Under the pieces are notes generated by a model, which saw only the letters and a program-made list of their open reading frames with translations, had not been told where the DNA came from and did not search any database. DNA of 23,965 nt from Hydrogenovibrio sp049975065 (GTDB lineage Bacteria; Pseudomonadota; Gammaproteobacteria; Thiomicrospirales; Thiomicrospiraceae). A program made the translations under genes and the position numbers. Location: the NCBI GenBank assembly GCA_049975065.1, contig JBNGDN010000023.1. One strand, 5' to 3'. This document shows, piece by piece, positions 7,709-15,461 of the stretch; position 1 is the first letter of the stretch; each line of letters opens with the position of its first letter.

Positions 7709-8284
7709 ATGGAGTTCAATAGGATGTCTTATTCACCCTTATCGCTGACGCCCTTGATCTTGAGCGTTGCGATTTTAATCGGTCACTTCGTTGTGAAGTG
7801 GTTTTTAAAGCGCATCATTACCTCATTGGGGGAAATGAAACATGTGCCTCAAGCCCGTTATGCACAAGTTTACAAGTATTTTCGGGTGATTTTGGTTGTA
7901 TTGACCACGGTTGCGCTGCTGATGGCTTGGGGAATCGACTATCGAGGCCTGGTGGTTTTGGCATCCTCCATCTTGGCGATGTTGGCGGTGGCCTTAGTCG
8001 CGCAATGGTCGATTTTGAGTAATATCACCGCTGGAGTATTAATTTTCTTTAACTTTCCGGTGCGCATCGGTGACAAGATGGAAATTATCGATGGCGCTTC
8101 GTCCGTCGTGGGAGAGATTGTTGAGATTAATCTTTTTCAGATGATTCTGCGTGATGATGAGGGGCGCACAGTGTCCTATCCGAATAACTTGTTGTTGCAA
8201 AAAGCAGTTCGCAAGTTACCGAAAGAGGCACCGATTTCCAAGACGCGTCCGCTCGGGATGAAAGAAAGGCTTTCAGGCAAGTAG
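7709..8284 (+). CDS. Minimal MscS-type mechanosensitive channel protein
   Basis: This 191-residue inner-membrane protein has helices near 11-34, 57-77 and 80-110. The third is the Ala/Gly-rich, pore-lining type helix (ILAMLAVALVAQWSILSNITAG). It is followed by the MscS beta domain FFNFPVRIGDKMEIIDG...GEIVEINLFQMILRDDEGRTVSYPNNLLL. The large C-terminal alpha/beta cage of canonical MscS (about 286 residues) is absent: the protein stops about 20 residues after the beta domain. I see no frameshift remnant downstream, so this looks like a genuine short family member rather than a truncation. ATG 7709 is chosen because GAGGGG stands seven nt upstream. An ATG at 7724 is a weaker alternative. Gating of ions on membrane tension is the family role; its own activity is inferred. 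Confidence 0.8.
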   Translation: MEFNRMSYSPLSLTPLILSVAILIGHFVVKWFLKRIITSLGEMKHVPQARYAQVYKYFRVILVVLTTVALLMAWGIDYRGLVVLASSILAMLAVALVAQWSILSNITAGVLIFFNFPVRIGDKMEIIDGASSVVGEIVEINLFQMILRDDEGRTVSYPNNLLLQKAVRKLPKEAPISKTRPLGMKERLSGK

Positions 8285-8291
8285 ATTCCAT

Positions 8292-8460
8292 CTAACCCGA
8301 AAAATTCATAAATTAGACACCATCTCGCTTGCCCCTTGATTCCACAAGCCATATTTTCTCAGTCGGTCGTAATCGTGGATACGACGCTTCTTCGAAAATT
8401 TCCTTGTGAAAACAAGGTTTTGAGCGATTTTGGCGCAAATTTATGAAATTTCCGGTTTAA
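8292..8460. repeat. Intergenic element copy A with ~25-bp inverted ends
   Basis: The ends are inverted repeats. 8292-8316 matches the reverse complement of 8436-8460 at 20 of 25 positions, sharing the core TTCATAAATT. The interior is colinear with a second copy at 9232-9374. The blocks CCATAT, CGTAATC, CTTGTGAAA and CAAATTTATGAAA occur in the same order with identical spacings of 19, 35 and 33 nt. The interior also contains the small hairpin CCTTGTGAAAACAAGG (8402-8417). It sits between two convergent genes, so it is not a promoter, and its right end overlaps the stop codon of the adjacent PilZ-type gene. A MITE-like or structured intergenic repeat is the best description. It could also act as a bidirectional terminator. 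Confidence 0.6.
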
Positions 8461-8825
8461 GTATTGTTGGCTTTGTGATGCAATTGCTTACCGAGTTCTT
8501 TGAGTCGTTTTTTGTAATCCAGAAAGTCTTCGATAATATCGGTTTCGTGTTGGTTTAAAGTCTCAAACTCGATGGTGAGAAAGAAACCGTTTTCGGTGTT
8601 GTGGCTGTTTCTGACGTGGCCGAAGAGTGCTAGGTCGTTAAACTCCCCCAGAGCCGGCAGTTCAAACAGGACTTCCAAACGCGTGCCGATCGAGGCGTTT
8701 TTCGCGGACTCAACGGCAACACCTCGGGCAGAAATTTCTTTTAAACGACCGTGAACCGTAACCGTCTGTCCCTTAATAATGGCGTTGCGATCTGTTGTGG
8801 TGGCGGGCGCATGAAATAATTGCAT
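8457..8825 (-). CDS. PilZ-like domain protein, degenerate c-di-GMP motif
   Basis: This 122-residue cytoplasmic protein has a PilZ-type beta-barrel pattern: GRLKEISARGVAVES, then RLEVLFELPALGEFNDLALFGHVRNS and GFFLTIEFETL. A Lys/Leu-rich helix (about 93-122) follows at the C-terminus. The DxSxxG motif of c-di-GMP-binding PilZ domains is present only as ExSxxG (E30-S32-G35). No RxxxR precedes it, so it may not bind c-di-GMP. The neighbouring gene 10 nt upstream encodes a canonical PilZ protein with the same LP-x-L/V-G spacing in mid-domain. The pair therefore looks like a duplication that has diverged, and the two may act together. No Shine-Dalgarno is visible at this start, which suggests coupling. 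Target unknown. Confidence 0.68.
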   Translation of the reverse strand: MQLFHAPATTTDRNAIIKGQTVTVHGRLKEISARGVAVESAKNASIGTRLEVLFELPALGEFNDLALFGHVRNSHNTENGFFLTIEFETLNQHETDIIEDFLDYKKRLKELGKQLHHKANNT

Positions 8826-8835
8826 GGCGGTCGAG

Positions 8836-9177
8836 TCAATCTAACCGGTGATGGTATTGAATGTATTCCGTTATCACCGATTGCATGTATTTTGAAATGC
8901 CGGTGAATTCGATACCAATTAGATATTGATGGTCGCGGATATGTGAACTGTGCGCGGTGACTCCGTCCAAGTGTATTTCGGAGCGTCCGACACTGGGGAG
9001 CTTAAACGTCACAGCGACCTTTTCGCCCTGTTCAACTTTCTGGCTTGACAGGATGCCCGTGCCCAAGATGGATAAATCCAGCATTTTGGCATCAGTTTGG
9101 CCTTGATCGGTCGCCAGTTTAACCGGTCTTTCGGTTGAAACGCGTTCAGCACGCCGTTTTTCGGAGTTGTATAGCAT
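8836..9177 (-). CDS. PilZ domain protein, likely c-di-GMP binding
   Basis: This 113-residue single-domain protein has both c-di-GMP contacts of the PilZ family: RRAER (R8-x3-R12) and DLSILG (D34-x-S36-x2-G39). The barrel strands GEKVAVTFKLPS and HQYLIGIEFTGIS and a C-terminal helix ending in YIQYHHRLD follow. PilZ proteins transmit c-di-GMP levels to motility, adhesion or polysaccharide machinery. YcgR-type PilZ proteins act on MotA. Two MotA-type stators occur in this window, but neither is adjacent, so a link is only a possibility. It is the first gene of a two-gene minus-strand unit, and its upstream region contains copy B of an intergenic repeat. Confidence 0.85.
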   Translation of the reverse strand: MLYNSEKRRAERVSTERPVKLATDQGQTDAKMLDLSILGTGILSSQKVEQGEKVAVTFKLPSVGRSEIHLDGVTAHSSHIRDHQYLIGIEFTGISKYMQSVITEYIQYHHRLD

Positions 9178-9231
9178 TTTACGGTACCGCCATCTTATAA
9201 TTTGAATTGCATGACATTGTGTTGCCCTGAG

Positions 9232-9374
9232 TTTTCACAAACCAACCCTGACCTTAATTGCTTTGGTTCACAAACCATATATTTTCTGTTGATCGTAATC
9301 ATCGAGGCAAGGTTGCGTTGAGTAGGCTCTTGTGAAATTCAATCGCTGCGCAATTTCAGTACAAATTTATGAAA
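9232..9374. repeat. Intergenic element copy B
   Basis: Second, diverged copy of the element at 8292-8460, in the same orientation. The shared blocks CCATAT (9275), CGTAATC (9294), CTTGTGAAA (9329) and CAAATTTATGAAA (9362) keep exactly the same mutual spacing as in copy A. The inverted ends are more degraded (TTTTCACAAACC on the left, ACAAATTTATGAAA on the right). It lies in the 283-nt gap between the divergent PilZ and HMA genes, so the promoters of both must lie in or beside it. I see no convincing -35/-10 pair there. Confidence 0.55.
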
Positions 9375-9460
9375 CACTCTTGTTATATGATAAATTAAGT
9401 TTTATCGAATGGAAATGGTGGCGCCTGAAATAGTCGCGCTCACCGGAATTTGGAGTGAGT

Positions 9461-9742
9461 ATGTTTTTTTCTTTGGAAGTTGAAAATATTAAGTGTGGTG
9501 GATGTGCGCATACCATTGAGACGAAGCTTGCGGCGCTGGCTGGCGTGACGCAGGTGACGGTGGATGTTGCGGCAGGCCTGGTGACATTTGAGTCTGAGGC
9601 GGCCTCATCGGGTGAAACGGTGGCTTCGACACTGGCTTCAATCGGATATCCGCAAAAAGGGTCGGTGAAGGGCTTGGAAGCCGTGGGGGCTAAAGCGAAG
9701 TCGTTTGTGTCCTGCGCCATTGGCAAAGTGTCTCAGGAATGA
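9461..9742 (+). CDS. Small heavy-metal-associated (HMA) domain protein, CopZ-like
   Basis: This 93-residue cytoplasmic protein begins with a ferredoxin-like HMA domain. VENIKCGGCAHTIETKL carries the metal-binding CxxC (C12, C15), followed by VTQVTVDVAAGLVTFES and a strand-helix ending at ASIGYP. HMA proteins of this size are copper (or other soft metal) chaperones that pass ions to P-type ATPases. No transporter or metal regulator is adjacent, so the metal and partner are unknown. The roughly 25-residue tail after the domain (KGLEAVGAKAKSFVSCAIG) is an addition with one more Cys. ATG 9461 is preferred over the in-frame GTG at 9455 because GGAG (9452-9455) is five nt before it. A near-copy of the genomic decamer (9 of 10) lies at 9572-9581. 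Confidence 0.83.
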   Translation: MFFSLEVENIKCGGCAHTIETKLAALAGVTQVTVDVAAGLVTFESEAASSGETVASTLASIGYPQKGSVKGLEAVGAKAKSFVSCAIGKVSQE

Positions 9743-9819
9743 GGCGCTCTTGACGGAATCGTCTGAATTTTCAACCGGTCATATATCCGATAACAACATA
9801 ACGATTAGAAGAGGCGTGA

Positions 9820-12048
9820 ATGAGTCAGCAGACCATTAATTACGAGGGCATCGAGCAGCAGTCGGTTGCTCAGTTTGCGGAAAAAGCCTATCTGGATTAC
9901 GCCATGTATGTGATTCTAGATCGGGCTTTGCCGCACTTGGGCGATGGCTTAAAGCCAGTGCAGCGTCGGATTATTTATGCAATGTCCGAGTTGGGCTTGA
10001 AAGCATCGGCGAAATATAAAAAATCGGCGAGAACCGTAGGTGATGTGCTGGGGAAATTTCACCCGCATGGTGATTCTGCGTGTTATGAAGCCATGGTGTT
10101 AATGGCGCAGAATTTCTCTTTTCGTTATCCGCTGGTGGACGGTCAGGGCAATTGGGGGTCGGTGGACGACCCAAAATCTTTTGCGGCGATGCGCTACACA
10201 GAAGCGAAGCTGTCTAAGTTCAGTCAATTACTACTCGAAGAGGTTGGGCAGGGCACCGTTGACTGGGTGCCGAACTTTGATGGCAGCTTGGATGAGCCAA
10301 GCGTGTTGCCGTCGCGAGTCCCGCACATCTTGCTCAATGGCACTTCGGGTATTGCGGTGGGGATGGCAACCGATATTCCGCCGCACAACTTGCGCGAAGT
10401 GGTCAATGCCTGCGTTGCCATGCTGGAAAATAAAGCGATTTCGCATGAACAGTTAGGTGAAATTTTGCCGGGACCGGATTATCCGAATGAAGCCTTGATC
10501 ATTACCCCGAAATCCGAGCGATTGCGGCTTTATGAAACCGGCAGTGGTTCGATACGCCAACGGGCGCACTATCGTGTCGAAGAAGGCGTTAATGTGGTGG
10601 TGGATGCATTGCCGTTTCAGGTGTCCGGCGCTAAGGTGCTGGAGCAGATTGCGTCGCAGATGCGTGCCAAAAAACTCCCCATGGTGGTGGATTTACGCGA
10701 TGAGTCGGATCATGAAAATCCGATTCGTCTAGTCATTGAGCTGCGTTCCAAGCGAGTGGATGTCGAGGCAGCGATGTTGCATTTGTTTGCCACGACGGAT
10801 TTGGAAAGAAGTTATCGGGTCAACTTGAATGTCATTGGCCTGAACGGTCGTCCTCAGGTGAAGAGTTTGCGAGACCTGTTATCGGAATGGCTGATGTTCC
10901 GCACAGAAACGGTTCGTCGTCGTTTGCAACATCGTTTGGATAAGGTGTTGGCGCGGTTGCACATTCTGGATGGGTTATTGATTGCTTTTCTGAATATTGA
11001 TGAAGTCATCGCCATTATCCGCGAAGAAGACAAGCCCAAGCCGGTGTTGATGGCGCGGTTTGGCCTGACCGACTTGCAAGCGGAAGCGGTGCTGGAGCTC
11101 AAACTCCGTCATTTAGCACGCCTGGAAGAAATGAAGATTCGCGGGGAACAGGCCGATTTGGAAGCCGAACGGGATCGTATTGAAAAAATATTGGGCAGTG
11201 CGACACGCATGAAGACGTTAGTCAAAAAAGAATTGCTGGCGGATGCCGAAGCCTATGGGGATGATCGCCGTTCGCCGTTGTTGGAAGCGCCACCGGCTCA
11301 GGCCATGAGTGAACAGGACTTGCTGCCGTCAGAGCCGATTACCATTGTGCTGTCGGAAAATGGTTGGGTGCGTGCAGCGAAAGGCCATGATGTCGATGGG
11401 CGGTCGCTGGTCTATAAATCCGGTGATGCCTTTTGTGCCCAGGCCACGGGTCACAGTCGTCAGCTGGCGGTGTTTCTGGATTCAGAAGGTCGCAGTTACA
11501 GTTTGCCCGCCCACAGTTTGCCATCGGCCAGAAGCCATGGCGAGCCACTCACTGGACGACTGAATCCCGCTTCCGGTGCCAGTTTCCGGCAAGTACTGCT
11601 GGGTGCGGCGTCAGACTTGTACTTGCTCGCCAGTTCCAGCGGTTATGGGTTCATTACCCAGTTAGAAAATCTTTACTCTAAGAATAAAACCGGTAAATCA
11701 ACCATTACGTTGCCGAAAGGCAGTGGATTGGTGAGGCCGGTGAAGCTGGTGCCAACGGATCTTGTGGTGGTGGTCACGGATGAGCCGCGAATGTTGGTGT
11801 TTGCCGCTTCCGAATTGCCCACTTTGGCAAAAGGCAAGGGCAATAAACTGATTCAGATGCCGGACGGAGTAGCGGTTCGCGCTGTTTTTGGCTTTGCGAT
11901 GGGGCAAAAGTTGGATTTAGTGGCGGGGGATTATGTCAAAACATTCGGCCCAACAGCACTGGAAGAGGCGCTTTCAACCCGAGCGAAACGCGGGGTAACC
12001 TTGCCGCGTACTTTGAAGCGGGTAACGGACATTCGTGTGGCAGACTGA
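9820..12048 (+). CDS. parC: DNA topoisomerase IV subunit A
   Basis: ParC is the DNA-cleaving subunit of topoisomerase IV. The 742-residue length and the diverged C-terminal beta-pinwheel, with no GyrA box that I can see, point to ParC over GyrA. Motifs are GLKPVQRRIIYAM (43-55), HPHGDSACYEAM (81-92), the catalytic tyrosine Y126 in AAMRYTEAKLS, and the coiled-coil segment LEEMKIRGEQADLEAERDRIEKIL. At the quinolone-resistance positions it has Ser86 and Glu90 (E. coli S80, E84), the wild-type drug-sensitive residues. The start ATG follows GAAGAGG by about five nt. Its partner parE lies upstream on the same strand. A proton-type motA-motB pair begins 85 nt downstream. Confidence 0.96.
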   Translation: MSQQTINYEGIEQQSVAQFAEKAYLDYAMYVILDRALPHLGDGLKPVQRRIIYAMSELGLKASAKYKKSARTVGDVLGKFHPHGDSACYEAMVLMAQNFSFRYPLVDGQGNWGSVDDPKSFAAMRYTEAKLSKFSQLLLEEVGQGTVDWVPNFDGSLDEPSVLPSRVPHILLNGTSGIAVGMATDIPPHNLREVVNACVAMLENKAISHEQLGEILPGPDYPNEALIITPKSERLRLYETGSGSIRQRAHYRVEEGVNVVVDALPFQVSGAKVLEQIASQMRAKKLPMVVDLRDESDHENPIRLVIELRSKRVDVEAAMLHLFATTDLERSYRVNLNVIGLNGRPQVKSLRDLLSEWLMFRTETVRRRLQHRLDKVLARLHILDGLLIAFLNIDEVIAIIREEDKPKPVLMARFGLTDLQAEAVLELKLRHLARLEEMKIRGEQADLEAERDRIEKILGSATRMKTLVKKELLADAEAYGDDRRSPLLEAPPAQAMSEQDLLPSEPITIVLSENGWVRAAKGHDVDGRSLVYKSGDAFCAQATGHSRQLAVFLDSEGRSYSLPAHSLPSARSHGEPLTGRLNPASGASFRQVLLGAASDLYLLASSSGYGFITQLENLYSKNKTGKSTITLPKGSGLVRPVKLVPTDLVVVVTDEPRMLVFAASELPTLAKGKGNKLIQMPDGVAVRAVFGFAMGQKLDLVAGDYVKTFGPTALEEALSTRAKRGVTLPRTLKRVTDIRVAD

Positions 12049-12133
12049 GGAGAATGCGGTTGGATTGGCACTTTTGGTATTCTTGTTGCTTGGTTGAGCT
12101 TAGATTCATTTACACAGTCAAAAAGTAGCCAAT

Positions 12134-12970
12134 ATGATTTCAAAACCTTTATCAATATTAGTCGTTCTGGGAAGTATGATCGGCGGTTTTCTGATGGCCG
12201 GCGGTTCACTTATCTCATTGTGGCATCCGGCGGAGTTGGTGGTGATTCTGGGGCTGGGGCTGGGCGTGTTTTTGGGATCGACACCGGTTTACGTCTGGTT
12301 AAAAACCTTGACGTTTATTGGGCGGTTTTTTTCCGGTGGACGGGTCAATAAAAAAATCTATGTTGAAGTCTTGGCGTTGATGGACGAATTATCGCGTTTG
12401 GCCAGGTCTCAGGGCTTGTTGGCGCTGGAAAATCATGTGGTGTCGCCTGAGAACAGTTCGATTTTTGCGAAGTATCCGTTGGTGTTGAAGCACCGTGAGT
12501 TGAAAAAATTCATCGTGGATAATTTCAGTTATCTGTTGTTAAACCCGCCGCAGTCCTTAAATTTTGAAAATTATTTGCACGACCAGATTGAAGACATTAT
12601 TCAATCGATGATGGAGGTGCCAAAAGCCACCGGAAAAATTGCGAATCTAATGCCGGGGTTCGGGATCATTGCCGCCGTTATGGGAGTGATTTTAACGATG
12701 AACCTGCTGGGCGGTGATATGGATGTGGCGAAAGTGGGTAATTCGATCGGTGCGGCCTTGGTGGGCACCTTAACGGGTATTTTTGTGTCTTTCGGTGCCA
12801 TTGCGCCTTTTACGCATTCCGTGGAGGTGATGATTCGTCAGGATCGCGCCATTTTTACGGTGGTGGCGTCGTATCTGACGGCGTTTGCACACGGGGTTTC
12901 ACCGAGTATGGCCATGGAAATTGGGCGTCAGCGTGTTCCTGCCGAGTTTGAAGTGCCGCGTGAAGGGTAA
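12134..12970 (+). CDS. motA: Flagellar motor stator protein MotA, proton type
   Basis: This 278-residue four-helix protein is the ring subunit of the flagellar stator. The N-terminus ILVVLGSMIGGFLMAGGSL is TM1, and AELVVILGLGLGVFLGSTP is TM2. The cytoplasmic loop runs to about 170. TM3 is MPGFGIIAAVMGVILTM with P174, and TM4 (about 202-226) ends in GAIAPF with P225. Ala stands at the TM3 position where sodium-type PomA has an ion-site Thr, so this is the proton-type pattern, unlike the paralogue at 2049-2879. It is followed 34 nt later by motB. The ATG at 12134 has only a weak ribosome site, but it gives a complete TM1. No flagellar structural genes are in the window, so the pair forms a separate stator locus. 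Confidence 0.93.
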   Translation: MISKPLSILVVLGSMIGGFLMAGGSLISLWHPAELVVILGLGLGVFLGSTPVYVWLKTLTFIGRFFSGGRVNKKIYVEVLALMDELSRLARSQGLLALENHVVSPENSSIFAKYPLVLKHRELKKFIVDNFSYLLLNPPQSLNFENYLHDQIEDIIQSMMEVPKATGKIANLMPGFGIIAAVMGVILTMNLLGGDMDVAKVGNSIGAALVGTLTGIFVSFGAIAPFTHSVEVMIRQDRAIFTVVASYLTAFAHGVSPSMAMEIGRQRVPAEFEVPREG

Positions 12971-13004
12971 AGCCCTTGAAAAACGAATGTAAAGGATCCT
13001 AACC

Positions 13005-13745
13005 ATGGCAAAGCGTAAGCCTCATGAAGAGTGTGCAGAAGAAGGCGGTGCTTGGGAAATCGCCCTGGCCGACTTGATGACGGTGTTGATGGTGTTTTTT
13101 CTGGTGATGTGGTTGACGTCCATTGTGGATCCAACCAAGCGCAAAGCCTTTGTGGATGCCTTGATTGGTGAAGGAGCCGGTGGGGAAAACATTTCGGCGG
13201 ATGAAACGAGTGTCCCGAAAATTACGCCAATTGAGAGCTTGAAAGAACCCATTAGTACGGCGGAAATACAGCAGGCGATGTCGAAAGTGGATCCGAAGGA
13301 TATCGAGGTGGAGGACACACCTGAGTACACCAAGATTACCCTTCGCTCCGATAGTTTTTTTGAAAGTGGTCGGGCAACGATCAATGATCGAACGCGGGCG
13401 CAATTGGAGCAGTTGGGCGAGACGTTGGCTGGGCGTGATCAGACGCTGACCATTACCGGTTACACCGATAGTTTGCCCATTCAGAACCTTCAATTCCCGT
13501 CCAACTGGGAGCTTTCGGCAGCGCGAGCCGGTACGGTGGCGAGAACCTTTATTTATATGGGCGTGGATCAGGCGCTGATCACCATCGAAGGTAAAGCGGA
13601 TAATGATCCGGTGGCACCCAACTCAACGCCTTACGGTCGTTCACTGAACCGTCGAGTCATCATTTTGGTGAATAAACACCAACAAAAGCCGCCTGCAAAA
13701 TCGGGCGCGGCGCAAACCCAAGGCGTACCCGCAAAAAGGCCGTGA
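13005..13745 (+). CDS. motB: Flagellar motor stator protein MotB
   Basis: This 246-residue B subunit carries one membrane helix (about 17-38). It contains the proton-carrying aspartate D23 in AWEIALADLMTVLMVFF, and VMWLTSIVDPTKR opens the periplasmic part. The OmpA-type peptidoglycan-binding domain reads ITGYTDSLPI, NWELSAARAGTV, GKADNDPVAPN and SLNRRVIILV, and ends in a Pro/Lys/Ala-rich tail. It is shorter than E. coli MotB (308) but within the range of short MotB proteins. AAAGGA stands eight nt before the ATG. With motA just upstream it makes a complete proton-driven stator. Its gap-free helix alignment with the two MotB-like proteins at 2885-4287 exposes the Asp-to-Ala change in one of them. 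Confidence 0.93.
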   Translation: MAKRKPHEECAEEGGAWEIALADLMTVLMVFFLVMWLTSIVDPTKRKAFVDALIGEGAGGENISADETSVPKITPIESLKEPISTAEIQQAMSKVDPKDIEVEDTPEYTKITLRSDSFFESGRATINDRTRAQLEQLGETLAGRDQTLTITGYTDSLPIQNLQFPSNWELSAARAGTVARTFIYMGVDQALITIEGKADNDPVAPNSTPYGRSLNRRVIILVNKHQQKPPAKSGAAQTQGVPAKRP

Positions 13746-13775
13746 GGGCAAGCGGATGTTAATCGGATATTAATC

Positions 13776-14522
13776 CTATTGGCGGCAAGTTTTGCAGTCT
13801 GGGTCTTTGGGTAAGTTAAGGGTTCGGAACTGCATGGTGCGCGCGTCCATAATCATCAGCTTGCCCACTAAGGTGGGCAAATTCAGCAGCACCTTAATGG
13901 CTTCGATGGCCTGCATGGAACCAATCATCCCGACCACGGGCGCTAAGACGCCGTTCTGACGACAGGTTAATTCCTGCCCTTGTTCTTCCTTATACAAACA
14001 CTGATAACAGGGGCTATTGGGCTGGCGAAAGTCGTAGGTGGTGAGCTGGCCTTCCCAGCGAATGGCGGCGGCGGAAACCAACGGAATTCTGTTGCGACGG
14101 CATTGTCGATTGAGTGCATAGCGGGTTTCGAAATTGTCGGTGCAGTCGAGTACGATGTCCGCTTGAGTGATCAGGCTTGCCATGGCGTCTTCAGAGAGTT
14201 TTTCCGACACAGTGTGAATTTCGGTAAAGTGATTCAGGGCTTGCAGAGAGGCTTTAGCGGAGGCAACTTTGTCTTGCCCAATTCGGCTTTCGCAATGGAT
14301 GACTTGGCGTTGCAGATTGGAGTCGTCCACTTGATCAAAATCCACCAACGTCAGGGTGCCGATGCCGGCCGCCGCCAGATAGAGTGCCGCCGGCGAGCCG
14401 AGTCCGCCTAAACCGAAAATAACCGCGTGGGACTGGGTGAGTCGTTGCTGCCCTTCCAGGCCGATGTCGGTGAGTTGTATCTGTCGGCTGTAGCGCGATT
14501 GTTGTGCTTCGCTGAGTCCCAT
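13776..14522 (-). CDS. moeB: MoeB/ThiF-type adenylyltransferase (E1-like)
   Basis: This 248-residue E1-like enzyme adenylates the C-terminal glycine of a small ubiquitin-fold sulfur carrier, MoaD for molybdopterin or ThiS for thiamine. It shows the nucleotide loop GLGGLGSP (37-44), DDSNLQRQ (66-73) and DCTDNFETRY with D129. TCRQNGVLAP carries C187, the conserved cysteine position of MoeB. Four zinc ligands follow, as CYQC (172, 175) and CKTC (243, 246). Length and cysteine positions agree with E. coli MoeB within one residue. No MoaD or ThiS gene is adjacent, so MoeB against ThiF rests on similarity and on its place after prmC. AAGGAG six nt before the ATG fixes the start. It is the last gene of hemA-prfA-prmC-moeB. 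Confidence 0.85.
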   Translation of the reverse strand: MGLSEAQQSRYSRQIQLTDIGLEGQQRLTQSHAVIFGLGGLGSPAALYLAAAGIGTLTLVDFDQVDDSNLQRQVIHCESRIGQDKVASAKASLQALNHFTEIHTVSEKLSEDAMASLITQADIVLDCTDNFETRYALNRQCRRNRIPLVSAAAIRWEGQLTTYDFRQPNSPCYQCLYKEEQGQELTCRQNGVLAPVVGMIGSMQAIEAIKVLLNLPTLVGKLMIMDARTMQFRTLNLPKDPDCKTCRQ

Positions 14523-14553
14523 CGTTTGCTCCTTGTCTGTGGTTAATCCCCGT

Positions 14554-15459
14554 TTATTTTACACGAATCGTATGATTCCACTGCCCACAGGTGATTCGGG
14601 GGTGGCCGTGCAGGTCTTGTCGCGTTTCAATGCCTGAGAATCCTTGGATTTGCAAGAGGCTTTGTACCGCATCGGCTTGATCATAGCCGTGTTCAAGCAG
14701 TAACCAGCCATTGTCATACAGATGTTTTGGTGCTTGCTGGATGATTTCGGTGAGATCGTCCAAGCCGGTTCGGCCGGACGTCAGTGCCATGGTCGGCTCG
14801 AATCGCACATCGCCTTGGCATAGGTGCGGGTCTTCTTCAGCAATGTAAGGCGGGTTGGAGACGATGAGGTCAAATGTCTGGCCTTGAAGCGGTGCAAACC
14901 ATCGACCGAGCTGAAAGTCGATGTTGAGGTGATGACGCTGGGCATTCCATCGAGCGACCTCCAAGGCTTGCGGGCTAAGGTCTACCGCTGTTACCAGTGC
15001 CGGTGGGTTTCTCGGTAGGCTGGCGGCCAGCGCACAGGCAATGGCACCGCTTCCGGTTCCGAGATCGAGAATTGACCAGGCCTGGCGGGAATGCGGTTTG
15101 GCGTATTCGAGCTTTTCCAGCGCCGCCTCAACGAGGGTTTCGGTATCCGGGCGCGGGATCAGGGTGTGTTCCGTGACTTTGAATGGCAACCCCCAAAACT
15201 CACGTTCTTGCAGTAGATGTGCCACCGGAAGGCCTTTTTGGCGCTGCTCGATCAGCTGGAAAAATGTCTGAGCTTGCGATTGAGATAGGTGCTTTTCTGG
15301 CCAAGTATAGAGATAGGTGCGGCTCTGATCCAGTGTCCGTGCAAGCAAAAGTTCCGCATCCAGTGCGCTGGCGTCGGATTCGCTGGTTGCTAGGGTTTCT
15401 TTGGCCTGCTTTAAGGCGTGTTCGATGGTGAGGCTGCAGGACTTGATTGGCGGATTCAA
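14554..15459 (-). CDS. prmC: Release factor glutamine methyltransferase
   Basis: PrmC methylates the glutamine of the GGQ motif in release factors RF1 and RF2 using S-adenosylmethionine. The 301-residue protein has the N-terminal helical domain with AHLLQEREFWGLPF (80-93) and the SAM site ILDLGTGSGAI (130-140). The substrate motif NPPY is at 202-205, followed by IAEEDPHL. The start is TTG at 15459, two nt after the prfA stop. There is no ATG or GTG before the conserved region, and the resulting N-terminus aligns with the family. Placement directly after the gene for its substrate RF1 is the classic arrangement. A CCAGGCCTGG copy encodes Gln-Ala-Trp just before the SAM motif. Confidence 0.93.
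   Translation of the reverse strand: MNPPIKSCSLTIEHALKQAKETLATSESDASALDAELLLARTLDQSRTYLYTWPEKHLSQSQAQTFFQLIEQRQKGLPVAHLLQEREFWGLPFKVTEHTLIPRPDTETLVEAALEKLEYAKPHSRQAWSILDLGTGSGAIACALAASLPRNPPALVTAVDLSPQALEVARWNAQRHHLNIDFQLGRWFAPLQGQTFDLIVSNPPYIAEEDPHLCQGDVRFEPTMALTSGRTGLDDLTEIIQQAPKHLYDNGWLLLEHGYDQADAVQSLLQIQGFSGIETRQDLHGHPRITCGQWNHTIRVK
15076..15085. repeat. CCAGGCCTGG decamer, copy 4 (inside prmC)
   Basis: Exact decamer; on the coding (minus) strand it encodes Gln-Ala-Trp. Confidence 0.9.
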
Positions 15460-15461
15460 GG

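Noticed and set aside
9367..9726. Minus-strand open frame opposite the HMA protein gene
   Set aside because: It is antisense to a gene with a clear CxxC domain and good ribosome site, and its translation is low-complexity Thr/Ala/Ser/Pro.
13746..13775. Terminator between convergent motB and moeB
   Set aside because: Only a four-pair stem (GGAT/ATCC) without a T run; too weak to call.
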